From Rhizorhabdus sp049889055 (GTDB lineage Bacteria; Pseudomonadota; Alphaproteobacteria; Sphingomonadales; Sphingomonadaceae): a stretch of DNA of 64,000 nucleotides. Each line of letters begins with the position of its first letter. Position 1 is the stretch's first letter. The stretch is taken from NCBI RefSeq assembly GCF_049889055.1, contig NZ_JBLTWO010000002.1, positions 620,001 to 684,000 of the forward strand, in the 5' to 3' direction. Shown piece by piece: positions 21,119 to 30,274 of the stretch. The notes beneath the pieces are model-generated. The model worked only from the letters and a program-made list of their open reading frames with translations, was not told where the DNA came from and searched no databases. The position numbers were made by a program, and so were the translations under genes.

Positions 21119-21143
21119 TCAGCCGCGTTTTTCTCTTTTTCTT
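21113..21143 (+). terminator. Weak hairpin plus T-rich tract after the transglycosylase
   Basis: GGTT-GATC-AGCC can form a 4-bp stem at the stop codon, followed after GCG by a 16-base pyrimidine tract with 13 T. The stem is small, but the T tract is unusual for this GC-rich window. Confidence 0.3.
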
Positions 21144-21273
21144 TGCGCCAAGTCCTTGATGGAACTGGCACAATATCTGCCGCGTTGTACGCGCTCGCGC
21201 GGGCTGGAAACATGCCATATCCATGAAGCCGCAAAACCTCTTGTGCGTCGCAACAAAGCGATGCACCATCCAC

Positions 21274-21290
21274 TTGTTCGATACGAACAA
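21274..21290. promoter_or_regulatory. Perfect palindrome just before the ATP-grasp gene
   Basis: TTGTTCGATACGAACAA is a 7-bp perfect inverted repeat with a 3-base centre. It ends 12 bases before the ATG at 21303 and 4 bases before the GGAG ribosome binding site. It could be a repressor operator or an RNA hairpin in the leader. Confidence 0.55.
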
Positions 21291-21302
21291 TAACGGAGCT
21301 GT

Positions 21303-22748
21303 ATGGCAGGGACAGGCGCTTTCGACGAGATCCGCGGCACACCGGGCGACCCGGCAGGACGACCCGAGTTCGCGGAGTTATTGCAATGGATAGAGGACAC
21401 GCCGTCTAGCGAACTCGATCGAAGACAGAAGGCCGCCGAAGCCGCCTTCCGACAACTTGGGATTACCTTCGCCGTCTACGGCGAAGACGAATCCGCCGAG
21501 CGCATCATTCCCTTCGACATCGTCCCGCGTATCTTCACCGCCCGCGAATGGGCCAATCTCTCCGAAGGCCTCGTCCAGCGCGTCGAGGCGATCAACGCCT
21601 TCCTCGCCGACATTTACGGCCCCCGGAAGATCCTCGCCGACAAGATCGTTCCCGAAGAACTGATCCTGTCCAATCCGCAATTCCGTCCGATGCTCGCGGG
21701 AGCCAAGCCGCCGCACGGTGTGTTCGCGCATATCTGCGGCATCGATCTGGTGCGGACCGGGCCCGACGATTTCTGGGTGCTCGAGGACAATGCGCGCACA
21801 CCTTCGGGCGTGTCCTACATGCTCGAAAATCGGGAGGCGATGCTGCGGCTCTGCCCCGAACTGTTCGAGCAGTTCAAGGTCGCCCCGATCGACTCCTATC
21901 CCGATGCGCTGCTGGAAACGCTCCAGTCGGTCTCCCCGCGCAATCAGGGCGCTGGTGCCACCTGCGTCCTGCTGACCCCAGGCCATTTCAACTCGGCCTT
22001 TTACGAGCACAGCTTCCTCGCCGATTCGATGGGCATCGAACTGGTCGAGGCTGCCGATCTGGAGGTCGACGACGACAAGGTCTGGATGCGCACGATCGAG
22101 GGGCGAGTCCAGGTCGACGTGATCTACCGCCGGATCGATGACGACTATCTCGACCCGCTGGTCTTCCGTCCGGACTCGCTGCTGGGCGTGCCGGGCATCA
22201 TCGCCGCCTATATGGCGGGCAATGTCGCGCTGGTGAATGCCCCGGGTACGGGCATCGCCGACGACAAGGCGATCTACAGCTACATGCCCGAAATCGTCCG
22301 CTATTATTCGGGGAGCGACGCCAAACTGCCGAATGTCGAGACCTATCGCTGCCGCGAGGCCGATGCGTTGCGCTATACGCTCGACAATCTCGACAAGCTG
22401 GTGGTCAAGCTGGTCGACGGATCCGGCGGCTACGGCATGCTGGTCGGCCCTACCGCGACCAAGGCGCAGATCGAAGAGTTCCGCGCCGCCCTGATCGCCG
22501 AGCCACAACGCTACATCGCACAGCCGACGCTGGCCCTGTCCACCGTCCCCACCCTCACCGAAGCCGGGGTGGCACCACGCCATGTCGACTTCCGGCCATT
22601 CGTCCTGTCGGGCGCCAGGGGCGTCACCATAACGCCGGGCGGATTGACCCGCGTGGCATTGCGGGAGGGATCGCTGGTGGTGAACTCCAGCCAGGGCGGC
22701 GGCACCAAGGACAGCCTCATCCTGACCGGCCGGGAGGTGCGCGCCTGA
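21303..22748 (+). CDS. Circularly permuted ATP-grasp protein (CP-ATPgrasp)
   Basis: A 481-residue ATP-grasp amidoligase-type protein, formerly DUF404/DUF407. Family features seen are the domain start near FAVYGEDESAERIIPFDIVPRIF, GIDLVRTGPDDFWVLEDNARTPSGVSYMLENR, and the Mg/ATP segment LDKLVVKLVDGSGGYGMLVGP. The known family is predicted to ligate amino acids or peptides by acyl-phosphate chemistry; the product is not established. It starts a three-gene run: it overlaps the alpha-E gene by one base (TGATG). A palindrome sits before the start. Confidence 0.88.
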   Translation: MAGTGAFDEIRGTPGDPAGRPEFAELLQWIEDTPSSELDRRQKAAEAAFRQLGITFAVYGEDESAERIIPFDIVPRIFTAREWANLSEGLVQRVEAINAFLADIYGPRKILADKIVPEELILSNPQFRPMLAGAKPPHGVFAHICGIDLVRTGPDDFWVLEDNARTPSGVSYMLENREAMLRLCPELFEQFKVAPIDSYPDALLETLQSVSPRNQGAGATCVLLTPGHFNSAFYEHSFLADSMGIELVEAADLEVDDDKVWMRTIEGRVQVDVIYRRIDDDYLDPLVFRPDSLLGVPGIIAAYMAGNVALVNAPGTGIADDKAIYSYMPEIVRYYSGSDAKLPNVETYRCREADALRYTLDNLDKLVVKLVDGSGGYGMLVGPTATKAQIEEFRAALIAEPQRYIAQPTLALSTVPTLTEAGVAPRHVDFRPFVLSGARGVTITPGGLTRVALREGSLVVNSSQGGGTKDSLILTGREVRA

Positions 22749-23683
22749 TGCTCTCGCGTACCGCCAACTCGCTCTACTGGATCGGCCGTTATGTCGAACG
22801 GGCCGAGTTCACCGCCAAGCTGATCGAGGCCACCATAAGGCTCGACGCCCTGTCCGCCCGCCCGGCGGGCCAGGGCGCCTGGGACAGCGCACTGCTCGTC
22901 GCTGCCGCCGACCAGGATTTCGCGCTCACCGGCGAAACCAGGACCCCGCTCGCCATCAGCCGCTACCTGACGCTGTCGACCGACAATGCCAATTCGGTGC
23001 GCTCCTGCCTCGATGCTGCGCGCAGCAATGCGAAGTCGGTGCGAACGGCGCTCAGCCGCGATGCCTGGGAAGCGATCAACCGCGCCTGGCTGGGCCTGCG
23101 TGGCCGCGCTTCCACCGGGGGCAGCCAGGCAACGCTCAGCCTCGTCGAACAGATTCGTGCGGAGACGCGCGGTTTCGAGGGCGCTCTGCACCGCATGCTG
23201 CGCAACGAAGCCTATGCCTTCATAGGCCTCGGCGCGGCGATGGAGCGGGCGGACAACACGGCCCGGCTGATCGACGTCAAATATCACCTCCTCCTGCCCG
23301 AGGGCGAGAAGGTGGGCGGACCGATCGACCGCGATCAGTGGACGACCATCCTCCACACCGTTTCGGCGGTGACCGCCTATCGCTGGCTGTACAGCGAGGG
23401 GCTGAAGCCCTGGCTGGTGGCGGAACTGCTCAGCCTGCGCCGGGAGTTGCCACGCTCGCTCATCGCCTCATCGGAGGAGGCGATCGGTCACCTCAACGCG
23501 ATCGGGAAGCGCACCGGCCTTCAGGGCGAGGCAGACCGTCTCGCGCGCGTCCGCCACAACGCGCTGGAGCGCACATCGATCGACGCCATTTTCAACCAGG
23601 GCCTGCACGAATGGCTGACCGCGTTCATTCGGGAGAATACGCGGATCCACCATGCCGTCGGTCAACAGTTCCGGTTCTCCTGA
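22748..23683 (+). CDS. Alpha-E domain protein (DUF403)
   Basis: A 311-residue all-helical protein of the alpha-E family. The start MLSRTANSLYWIGRYVERAEFTAKL is the family signature; a second similar helix pair (IGLGAAMERADNTARLIDVKYH) follows. It is found almost always beside the circularly permuted ATP-grasp protein and a transglutaminase, as here. Biochemical role is unknown. The start codon overlaps the previous stop and the next gene starts one base after its stop, so all three are likely made together. Confidence 0.9.
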   Translation: MLSRTANSLYWIGRYVERAEFTAKLIEATIRLDALSARPAGQGAWDSALLVAAADQDFALTGETRTPLAISRYLTLSTDNANSVRSCLDAARSNAKSVRTALSRDAWEAINRAWLGLRGRASTGGSQATLSLVEQIRAETRGFEGALHRMLRNEAYAFIGLGAAMERADNTARLIDVKYHLLLPEGEKVGGPIDRDQWTTILHTVSAVTAYRWLYSEGLKPWLVAELLSLRRELPRSLIASSEEAIGHLNAIGKRTGLQGEADRLARVRHNALERTSIDAIFNQGLHEWLTAFIRENTRIHHAVGQQFRFS

Positions 23684-23684
23684 C

Positions 23685-24512
23685 ATGCGCCTGCTGATCC
23701 AGCACCAGACCGAATATCGCTTCACCATCCCGCAGTCGCGCGTGGTGCAGATGCTGCGCATGACACCGACGAGCCATGTCGGGCAGAATATCGTCAACTG
23801 GCATATCGACGTGGATTGCGATGCGCGCCTGAAACATTCGCGCGACGGTTTCGGCAATGTCGTCTCGATGCTCTATCTGGCGGGTCCGATCGAGCGGATC
23901 GGGATGCGGGTTTCGGGCGAGGTCCTGACCGAGGATCGCGCCGGGGTCGTTACCGGGACCGCCGAAACATTACCGGCGGCCATTTTTCGACGCCCGACCG
24001 AACTCACCAAGGCACCGGAGCCGCTGGTCGATCTGGCCGAGCGCCATGGCGGGACCACCGGTGACGATCTTGCCCGCGCCCATGCACTCAATTCTGCCGT
24101 GGCAGCGCTCTTCCGCTGCAATCTTCAGCGCAGCACCGAGGTTCGATCGGTCGCCGAGATCATCGAGGCGGGACATGGCTGCAGCATGGACCTCGCCCAT
24201 GTCCTCGTGTCGGTCGCGCGCGCTGCGGGCTTCGCTGCGCGCTTCGTCACCGGATACATCTATCGCGAATCTCCCGATCCGGAGCATCGCCATGCCCCGC
24301 ATTTCTGGGCGGAGATCGACGTTCCGGGCTTCGGCTGGATCGGCTTCGACCCGGCCAACGACATGTGCCCGAACGAGCGCTATGTCCGCGTCGCCAAAGG
24401 CCTCGACTTCCGCGATGCCGCGCCGATCTCGGGCGCCCGCGTCGGCGGCGGGCATGAGGTGATGAACGTGGGCGTCGACATCAGCATGTCTCAGGCGCAA
24501 TATCACAGCTGA
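23685..24512 (+). CDS. Transglutaminase-like cysteine protein
   Basis: A 275-residue protein with an N-terminal beta domain (IQHQTEYRFTIPQSRVVQMLRMTP) typical of bacterial transglutaminase-N, then the transglutaminase core. The triad is visible: Cys166 in GHGCSMD, His206 in PHFWAEI and Asp222 in GFDPAND. Such bacterial members may act as peptidases or amide-transfer enzymes. It ends the ATP-grasp/alpha-E run; the ATG at 23685 begins right after the previous stop. No signal peptide is seen, so it is probably cytoplasmic. Confidence 0.9.
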   Translation: MRLLIQHQTEYRFTIPQSRVVQMLRMTPTSHVGQNIVNWHIDVDCDARLKHSRDGFGNVVSMLYLAGPIERIGMRVSGEVLTEDRAGVVTGTAETLPAAIFRRPTELTKAPEPLVDLAERHGGTTGDDLARAHALNSAVAALFRCNLQRSTEVRSVAEIIEAGHGCSMDLAHVLVSVARAAGFAARFVTGYIYRESPDPEHRHAPHFWAEIDVPGFGWIGFDPANDMCPNERYVRVAKGLDFRDAAPISGARVGGGHEVMNVGVDISMSQAQYHS

Positions 24513-24579
24513 TCCCATGGACGCCGCGTCGCGGGGTCCCTATCTGCCTCCGCATAACGGAACGAAGGTTGATCGCGCG

Positions 24580-26460
24580 ATGAAACTGGTACGGGGGCTT
24601 TGGGCCTTGCTCGTGGGGATCAAGGACGCGCTCGTCCTGATCGCCATGCTGCTGTTCTTCGGCACGCTCGCTTTCGCCCTGTCGATGAAACCGAACAGCG
24701 CCCTGCCTTCCTCCGGCGCGCTCGTTCTCGATCTGGCGGGCAGCCTGGTCGAACAGCCGTCCGAGACCGATACGCTGTCGCTGCTGTCGGGCGGTAACAG
24801 CCTCGTTCGCGAAACCCGCCTGCGCGATGTCGAGCGCGCGCTGTCCGCTGCATCGCGTTCGAGCAGCGTAAAAGCGGTGGTGCTAGACCTCGACGGCTTC
24901 ATAGGCGCCGAACCCGCGACACTCGCCGCCGCATCCGCCGCCATCGACAAGGTCCGCGCCGGCGGCAAACCGGTCTTCGCTTATGCCACGGCCTATGCAG
25001 ACGACGGCTATCGCCTCGCGGCCCACGCTACGGAGATCTGGCTCGACCCGCTCGGCGCCGTCGCCATCGCCGGGCCCGGCGGATCGCAGCCTTATTTTAA
25101 GGGGCTGATGGACAAGCTTGGCATCACCGCCAAGATATACCGTGTCGGCACCTATAAGGCCGCCGTCGAACCCTTCCTGAGAAACGATCAGTCACCCGAG
25201 GCGCGCGAGGCCAGCCAGGCGCTGTACGGCGCGATCTGGGCCGAGTGGCAGGCTGACGTCCGCAAGGCACGGCCGAAGGCCCGCATCGCCGACTATATCG
25301 CCCGTCCGACCGCGCTGATCGGCGCATCCGGGGGCAGGATGTCGCAGGCCGCCGTCGACAATGGCCTGGTCGACAAGCTCGGCGACCGCAACGCCTTCCG
25401 TTCGCGCATCGCCGCGATCACGGGCGAGGATGCCGGCGACCTTCCCAACGGCTTCAAGACGATCGACTTCGATCGCTGGGTGTCTTCCAACCCGGAAAAG
25501 TCTGCCGGAACGCCCATCGGCGTGCTGACGGTCGCCGGAGAAATTGTCGACGGCTATGCCCCGCCGGGCACTGCCGGTGGCACGACCATCGCCGAGTTGC
25601 TCGAAGAGGAACTGGCCCGCAAGCGCATCAAGGCGCTGGTGTTGCGGGTAGATTCGCCCGGCGGCTCGGTGACCGGGGCTGACCGCATCCGTTCGGCAGT
25701 GCTCGAAGCCAAGGCGATGGGGTTGCCCGTCGTGGTGTCGATGGGCGGCCTTGCTGCCAGCGGCGGCTACTGGATCTCGACCCCTGCCGATCGCATCATC
25801 GCCGACCGCTCGACGATCACCGGTTCGATCGGTGTGTTCGGTATCATCCCGACATTTCAGGGATCGCTCGAAAAGCTCGGCATCGGTGCCGACGGGGTAA
25901 AGACGACCCCCCTTTCAGGCGAGCCCGACGTGCTGCGCGGCACATCCCCGCAGTTCGATGCGATGGTGCAAGGCTCGATCGAAGACATCTATGGTCGCTT
26001 CGTTGGTCTCGTCGCGCAGTCGCGCAAGATGACTCCCGAGCGGGTCAACCAGATCGCGCAGGGCCGCGTCTGGTCCGGCGTCGCCGCGCGGCAGATCGGC
26101 CTCGTGGACAGCTTCGGCAATGTCGACGATGCCGTCGCCGCTGCCGCCAAGCTTGCCAAGCTCGACCCCGCCAATGTCCACCCGCTCTACATCGAGGAAC
26201 CGCTGTCGCCCTGGCGTCAGTTGCTGCGCGACTTCGCTGCCCCCGAGGAAAGCCGTGAGGCGCAGGTTGCGACCGATCCCTGGGCCGTCATTCTCGGTCG
26301 GCCCGAGCGGCAGATGCTGCAGGCGGTCGGCACAGCCAAGTCCTTGCTGACGGGTCCCTCGATGCAGGTGCGCTGCCTCGAATGCCAAAGCCTGTCCGGC
26401 GCGCCGCGCGCCAAGGACATAAGCGAGGCGCGCAGCTTGCTGGCCTGGCTGCTTCGCTAG
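24580..26460 (+). CDS. sppA: Signal peptide peptidase SppA, 67K type
   Basis: Membrane-anchored serine/lysine peptidase that degrades cleaved signal peptides. It has 626 residues, the long two-domain type. One N-terminal membrane anchor (ALVLIAMLLFFGTLAFAL) is followed by the N domain with catalytic Lys193 in VGTYKAAVEPF and the C domain with nucleophile Ser394 in GLAASGGYW. The ATG at 24580 directly precedes the anchor; an in-frame ATG at 24517 would touch the end of the transglutaminase gene. The C-terminus carries a CLECQSLSG stretch that I do not recognise as part of the family. Confidence 0.93.
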   Translation: MKLVRGLWALLVGIKDALVLIAMLLFFGTLAFALSMKPNSALPSSGALVLDLAGSLVEQPSETDTLSLLSGGNSLVRETRLRDVERALSAASRSSSVKAVVLDLDGFIGAEPATLAAASAAIDKVRAGGKPVFAYATAYADDGYRLAAHATEIWLDPLGAVAIAGPGGSQPYFKGLMDKLGITAKIYRVGTYKAAVEPFLRNDQSPEAREASQALYGAIWAEWQADVRKARPKARIADYIARPTALIGASGGRMSQAAVDNGLVDKLGDRNAFRSRIAAITGEDAGDLPNGFKTIDFDRWVSSNPEKSAGTPIGVLTVAGEIVDGYAPPGTAGGTTIAELLEEELARKRIKALVLRVDSPGGSVTGADRIRSAVLEAKAMGLPVVVSMGGLAASGGYWISTPADRIIADRSTITGSIGVFGIIPTFQGSLEKLGIGADGVKTTPLSGEPDVLRGTSPQFDAMVQGSIEDIYGRFVGLVAQSRKMTPERVNQIAQGRVWSGVAARQIGLVDSFGNVDDAVAAAAKLAKLDPANVHPLYIEEPLSPWRQLLRDFAAPEESREAQVATDPWAVILGRPERQMLQAVGTAKSLLTGPSMQVRCLECQSLSGAPRAKDISEARSLLAWLLR

Positions 26461-26479
26461 GCCAGCCGGATCCTGCGGA

Positions 26480-27124
26480 TCAGCCGAACCGCGCCGTGCA
26501 GGCCTGGGCTGTTTCGTTCGGCGGCCCGAGGCGGGTCATGCGGACCAGCGCCTCCTGCTTCAATTCGAGCGTGCTTTCATATTTGCTCGCGCCGCGCGCC
26601 TTCAGCCCATCGCCGATCGTCGCATCGAGGTTCCGCCGCATCGCCATAAGCTCGGACATCATCTTCTCAGTGGCTGGCTCCTTGCTCGTCACCGACTTGG
26701 TGAGAAAATCGCCCAGCGCATAGCAGCCGATGGCCGCCTCGAACCGCTGCGCAGGCAGTTCGACGCCGCCGATCTTCGCCGCAAGCGGGAAGCTCTGGTT
26801 GCATGGCTGGACGAGATCCTGCCAGTTGCCTGCGGTGACGTCGCCTTCCAGTTCGCTCATGCGCGACACTACCGCCGAAGCCGTGGGCGTGTCGAAGCGA
26901 TTGCCGTCCGAGGCGGCGAGCATCGCATAATGGAGGATTCGGGTCTGCGCCGGGAAATCCAGATCGGCCTTGACGTTGCTGTTCCCCGCCCGTGCGGAGG
27001 CCGCACTGACGACGGCGCAGGTCGCCGCCCGGTCGATCGGGTCGGTCGGCAACGCCAGCTTCTTCGGCCCGCAGCCGGCCAGCAGGACCAGCGTCGCAGA
27101 CAAGGCGATCGTGACTTTACGCAT
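26480..27124 (-). CDS. Predicted lipoprotein of unknown function
   Basis: A 214-residue protein with a lipoprotein signal peptide (IALSATLVLLAGC; lipobox LAGC with Cys18). After the lipobox the chain is soluble and largely helical, with two further Cys pairs scattered (ATCAVV, QPCNQ, GCYALGDF, AQACTARFG). I recognise no family. It is convergent with sppA and is followed on the same strand by the UPF0126 gene, about 80 bases upstream. Confidence 0.7.
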   Translation of the reverse strand: MRKVTIALSATLVLLAGCGPKKLALPTDPIDRAATCAVVSAASARAGNSNVKADLDFPAQTRILHYAMLAASDGNRFDTPTASAVVSRMSELEGDVTAGNWQDLVQPCNQSFPLAAKIGGVELPAQRFEAAIGCYALGDFLTKSVTSKEPATEKMMSELMAMRRNLDATIGDGLKARGASKYESTLELKQEALVRMTRLGPPNETAQACTARFG

Positions 27125-27204
27125 CTCTACATCCTTACCGTTACAGGCCCTTAACTACGTCTCAGCGCAGGGCCGGTTCCTGAACGGGATCGGTCGAACG
27201 TGCC

Positions 27205-27831
27205 TCAGTCGCGGTAGCCGGGCAGCGCAATGCCACGGGCGATGGCCAGCGCGCGCAAAGCGAAGCCGGCGCCCGCCGCCAGAGCTGCAGCCACATACAG
27301 GGGCGCGCCGAGCAAGGTGAGGACGACGAACAGTCCTGCAGCCAGTGCCGCTGCGGTCACATACAGCTCCGGCCGCAGCAGGATCGAGGGCTCCCCCGCC
27401 AGCACGTCGCGGACGATGCCGCCCATGCAGGCGGTCACCACCCCCATGGTGGCGGCGCCGAGTGGTGGAATGCCGAAGGCCAGCGCCTTCCATGAGCCGA
27501 AGACCGCATAGGCGGCCAGCCCGACCCCGTCGAACCATTCGAGCGCCCGCACCGGCCAGATCCGCGTCGGTGTCATCCAGACGGCGAGCGCCGCCAGCAA
27601 GCAGACCGCGAGTGCGCGGTTATCGTGGATCCAGAAGACCGGGGCTCCGATCAGCAGGTCCCGCAACGTCCCGCCGCCGGTTCCCGTTACAGCCGCGAAG
27701 AAGGTGAAAGTGACGATCGTCTGCCCGCGCCGCGCCGCCGCCAGCGCGCCGCTGACCGCGAAGATCGCGATGCCGAAAATGTCGAGCATCGGCAGCGCAG
27801 AGCGCACCATGAGGAGATCGGGCATGTCCAT
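27205..27831 (-). CDS. UPF0126/TRIC-type membrane channel protein
   Basis: A 208-residue protein with about seven membrane segments in two repeats. Each repeat has the signature: GTGGGTLRDLL in the first and ACMGGIVRDVLAGEPSILL in the second. Bacterial homologues have been shown to be trimeric TRIC cation channels. The start at 27831 leaves room for the divergent astA; a longer frame would overlap it. Confidence 0.86.
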   Translation of the reverse strand: MDMPDLLMVRSALPMLDIFGIAIFAVSGALAAARRGQTIVTFTFFAAVTGTGGGTLRDLLIGAPVFWIHDNRALAVCLLAALAVWMTPTRIWPVRALEWFDGVGLAAYAVFGSWKALAFGIPPLGAATMGVVTACMGGIVRDVLAGEPSILLRPELYVTAAALAAGLFVVLTLLGAPLYVAAALAAGAGFALRALAIARGIALPGYRD

Positions 27832-27923
27832 GGCCCGCTGTCCTATGGAACGGCGCGGGAGGCAAGCCATCGCACCCGGCGGCATATGGACTTGATCGTT
27901 TCGATTGTTACTGTCGTCCGGCA

Positions 27924-28937
27924 ATGCCCGACTCCATGACGATCCCCCGCATCCGGCCGGTACGGCCCGACGATCTCGAGGCCTTGATGAGCCTCGCCCG
28001 GCTGGCAGGTCCGGGCTTTACCAATTTGCCCCCCGACCGCGCGACGCTGGAGAGCAAGATCAATTGCAGCCGCCGCCTGCTGTCGGGCGAAAAGCTGGGC
28101 GGTGCGATCATACTCGGGCTGGAGATCGATGGCCGGCTGCGCGGATGCGGCATGGTCTTTCCCCGCCTGGGCGTCGACTGGCCCTTCTACAGCTACCGCA
28201 TCAGCCATATGACGCAGCGGTCGAGTATCGACGGGCGTATGGTACGCTTCCCCGTCCTCACCCTCACCAACGATCTGGAGGATTGCGCCGAGGTCGGTGG
28301 ATTGATGGTCGACCCCGAACTGCGCAAGGGCGGCTATGGGCGGATGATGGCGCGCAGCCGCTATCTGTTCATCGCCACCCACCGCGCGTTGTTCGGCGAT
28401 CGGGTCGTGGCCGATCTGCGCGGATGGCTCGACGACGGCCGCTCGCCCTTCTGGGACGCGGTCGGCGGCCGCTTCTATGCGATGAGCTTTGCCGAGGCCG
28501 ACCATATCAATGCAACGACCGGCAACCAGTTCATCGCCGATCTCGGCCCGCGCGCGCCGATCTACGTCAACATGCTCTCGACGGACGCGCAGAAAGTGAT
28601 CGGCAAGGTCCATGACGATGGCCGTGCAGCGCGCGCGCTGCTCCTCGAAGAGGGGTTCCGCGAGGAAGGCTATGTCGACATATTCGATGCCGGCCCCACA
28701 CTCGTGGCCGAGATCGACCAGCTGCGCGCCGTCCGCGATCTGCATCACGCAACATTCGCCGGCGGCACCATCACGGATACGGTGCGCGACCATATGCTGG
28801 TCAAAGGCAGCGGCGCCGATTTCTGCTGCGTCCCCGCAGCGGTGGAAGCTGCCGGCGGGCATATCCGCACCGACCGGTTGAGCGCCGATGTGCTGGGCCT
28901 CGCGGAGCATGACCCGATCGGATATCTGGCGCTATGA
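27924..28937 (+). CDS. astA: Arginine N-succinyltransferase, first copy
   Basis: Transfers succinyl from succinyl-CoA to the alpha-amine of arginine, the first step of the AST catabolic path. It has 337 residues with a GNAT-like start (IRPVRPDDLEALMSLARLAG) and family motifs ELRKGGYGRMMARSRYLFIA, GWLDDGRSPFWDAVGGRFY and HDDGRAARALLLEEGF. A second, divergent copy lies two genes on, which suggests a hetero-oligomer like AruF/AruG of Pseudomonas. The start overlaps no gene; an ATG at 27936 is an alternative. The stop overlaps astB (ATGA). Confidence 0.9.
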   Translation: MPDSMTIPRIRPVRPDDLEALMSLARLAGPGFTNLPPDRATLESKINCSRRLLSGEKLGGAIILGLEIDGRLRGCGMVFPRLGVDWPFYSYRISHMTQRSSIDGRMVRFPVLTLTNDLEDCAEVGGLMVDPELRKGGYGRMMARSRYLFIATHRALFGDRVVADLRGWLDDGRSPFWDAVGGRFYAMSFAEADHINATTGNQFIADLGPRAPIYVNMLSTDAQKVIGKVHDDGRAARALLLEEGFREEGYVDIFDAGPTLVAEIDQLRAVRDLHHATFAGGTITDTVRDHMLVKGSGADFCCVPAAVEAAGGHIRTDRLSADVLGLAEHDPIGYLAL

Positions 28938-30208
28938 CCACCATCGAAATCAACTTCGACGGCCTTGTCGGGCCAATCCACAATTATGCCGGTCTGTCGC
29001 CGGGCAACATCGCCAGTGCGAGCAATGCGGGTGCGGTTTCACGCCCGCGCGCGGCGGCGCTGCAAGGCCTGGGCAAGATGCGCAGGCTGATGGACCTCGG
29101 CCTCGTACAGGGCTTCTTTCCTCCACCTCGCCGCCCGGCAGTGCCGGCGCTGCGCGCTCTGGGGTTCGAGGGGACGGACCGCGAAGTCCTGTCGTCGGCG
29201 GCAGGGGAAGACCCGCTGCTCTTCAACAATATCTGCTCGGCCTCGGCCATGTGGGCGGCCAATGCCGCGACCGTGATCGCTCCGGCGGACAGCGCAGACG
29301 GGCGCGTGCATCTGGTGACCGCCAATCTGTCGACGATGCTCCACCGGAGTTTCGAGGCGGCCGACACTTTTGCCATGCTGCGCCGCATTTTCGCCGACGA
29401 TGCCCATTTCGCCGTCCACGCCCCGCTCCCAGCCTCGCAGCATTTCAGCGACGAGGGTGCAGCGAACCATATGCGGCTGACGCCGTCGCATGGTACGCGC
29501 GGAATCAACGTCTTCATCCACGGCACCCAGCGCGGCAGCCGCTTTCCCGAACGCCAGGCGCGGCGAGCGGGCGAAGCGGTTGCGCGTCTGTCGGGCGCAC
29601 CGGCGCTGCATATGCTGCAGTCGCAGCGCGCGATCGACGCCGGCGCCTTCCACAATGATGTCGTCGCCGTCGCCAACGAATATGTCCTGCTGGCCCATGC
29701 CGAGGCCTTCGAGGACCGCGATGGGCTGTTTGCGGCCCTGGCACGCGACGTGCCCGGCTTCGTGCCGGTCGAGGTCGACAGCATCACGCTCGACGATGCG
29801 ATCCGCTCCTATCTGTTCAATTCGCAGCTGATCACGCTGCCCGATGGCAGCATGGCGCTGATTCTCCCCTCCGAGGCACAAGAGCATAAGAGCGTCTGGG
29901 CGGCGGTCGAAGGCATCGTCGCGGGTAACAACCCGATTGCACAGGCAATCGTCGTCGATGTGCGCGAGAGCATGCGCAATGGCGGCGGCCCGGCCTGCCT
30001 GCGCCTGCGTGTTCCGGTCACGGAAGCGCAGCGCGCCGCGATCGACCCGCGCTTCCTGCTCGACGAGCGGCGCTGGGACGCGCTGTGCGCGGTGGTCGAC
30101 CGCCACTGGCCCGAGCAGATCGGCACGTCCGATCTCGCGCTCCCGGACCTTTGGGACAGCATCGGCCGGGCCCATGATGCGTTGGACGATCTGCTGGCCC
30201 GGGTTTGA
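28934..30208 (+). CDS. astB: N-succinylarginine dihydrolase
   Basis: Hydrolyses N-succinylarginine to N-succinylornithine, ammonia and CO2; second AST step. It has 424 residues of the amidinotransferase fold. Family motifs are INFDGLVGPIHNYAGLSPGN at the start, QSRAIDAG-like QSQRAIDAGAFHNDVVAVAN with the catalytic His, and NGGGPACLRLRVP with catalytic Cys355. The ATG overlaps the astA stop by 4 bases. Downstream, 66 bases separate it from the second astA. Confidence 0.94.
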   Translation: MTTIEINFDGLVGPIHNYAGLSPGNIASASNAGAVSRPRAAALQGLGKMRRLMDLGLVQGFFPPPRRPAVPALRALGFEGTDREVLSSAAGEDPLLFNNICSASAMWAANAATVIAPADSADGRVHLVTANLSTMLHRSFEAADTFAMLRRIFADDAHFAVHAPLPASQHFSDEGAANHMRLTPSHGTRGINVFIHGTQRGSRFPERQARRAGEAVARLSGAPALHMLQSQRAIDAGAFHNDVVAVANEYVLLAHAEAFEDRDGLFAALARDVPGFVPVEVDSITLDDAIRSYLFNSQLITLPDGSMALILPSEAQEHKSVWAAVEGIVAGNNPIAQAIVVDVRESMRNGGGPACLRLRVPVTEAQRAAIDPRFLLDERRWDALCAVVDRHWPEQIGTSDLALPDLWDSIGRAHDALDDLLARV

Positions 30209-30274
30209 ACTCGGACGCGTAATGACGCACAAGCGAGCAATGATGAAACGCCCCTGCCACCGCGCGGCTAGCCC

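Noticed and set aside
21166..21181. A sigma-54-like -24/-12 pair (TGGCAC, then CTGCC) upstream of the ATP-grasp gene
   Set aside because: The -12 element departs from TTGC, the distance to the gene is over 120 bases, no enhancer-binding protein gene is near, and such short motifs arise by chance.
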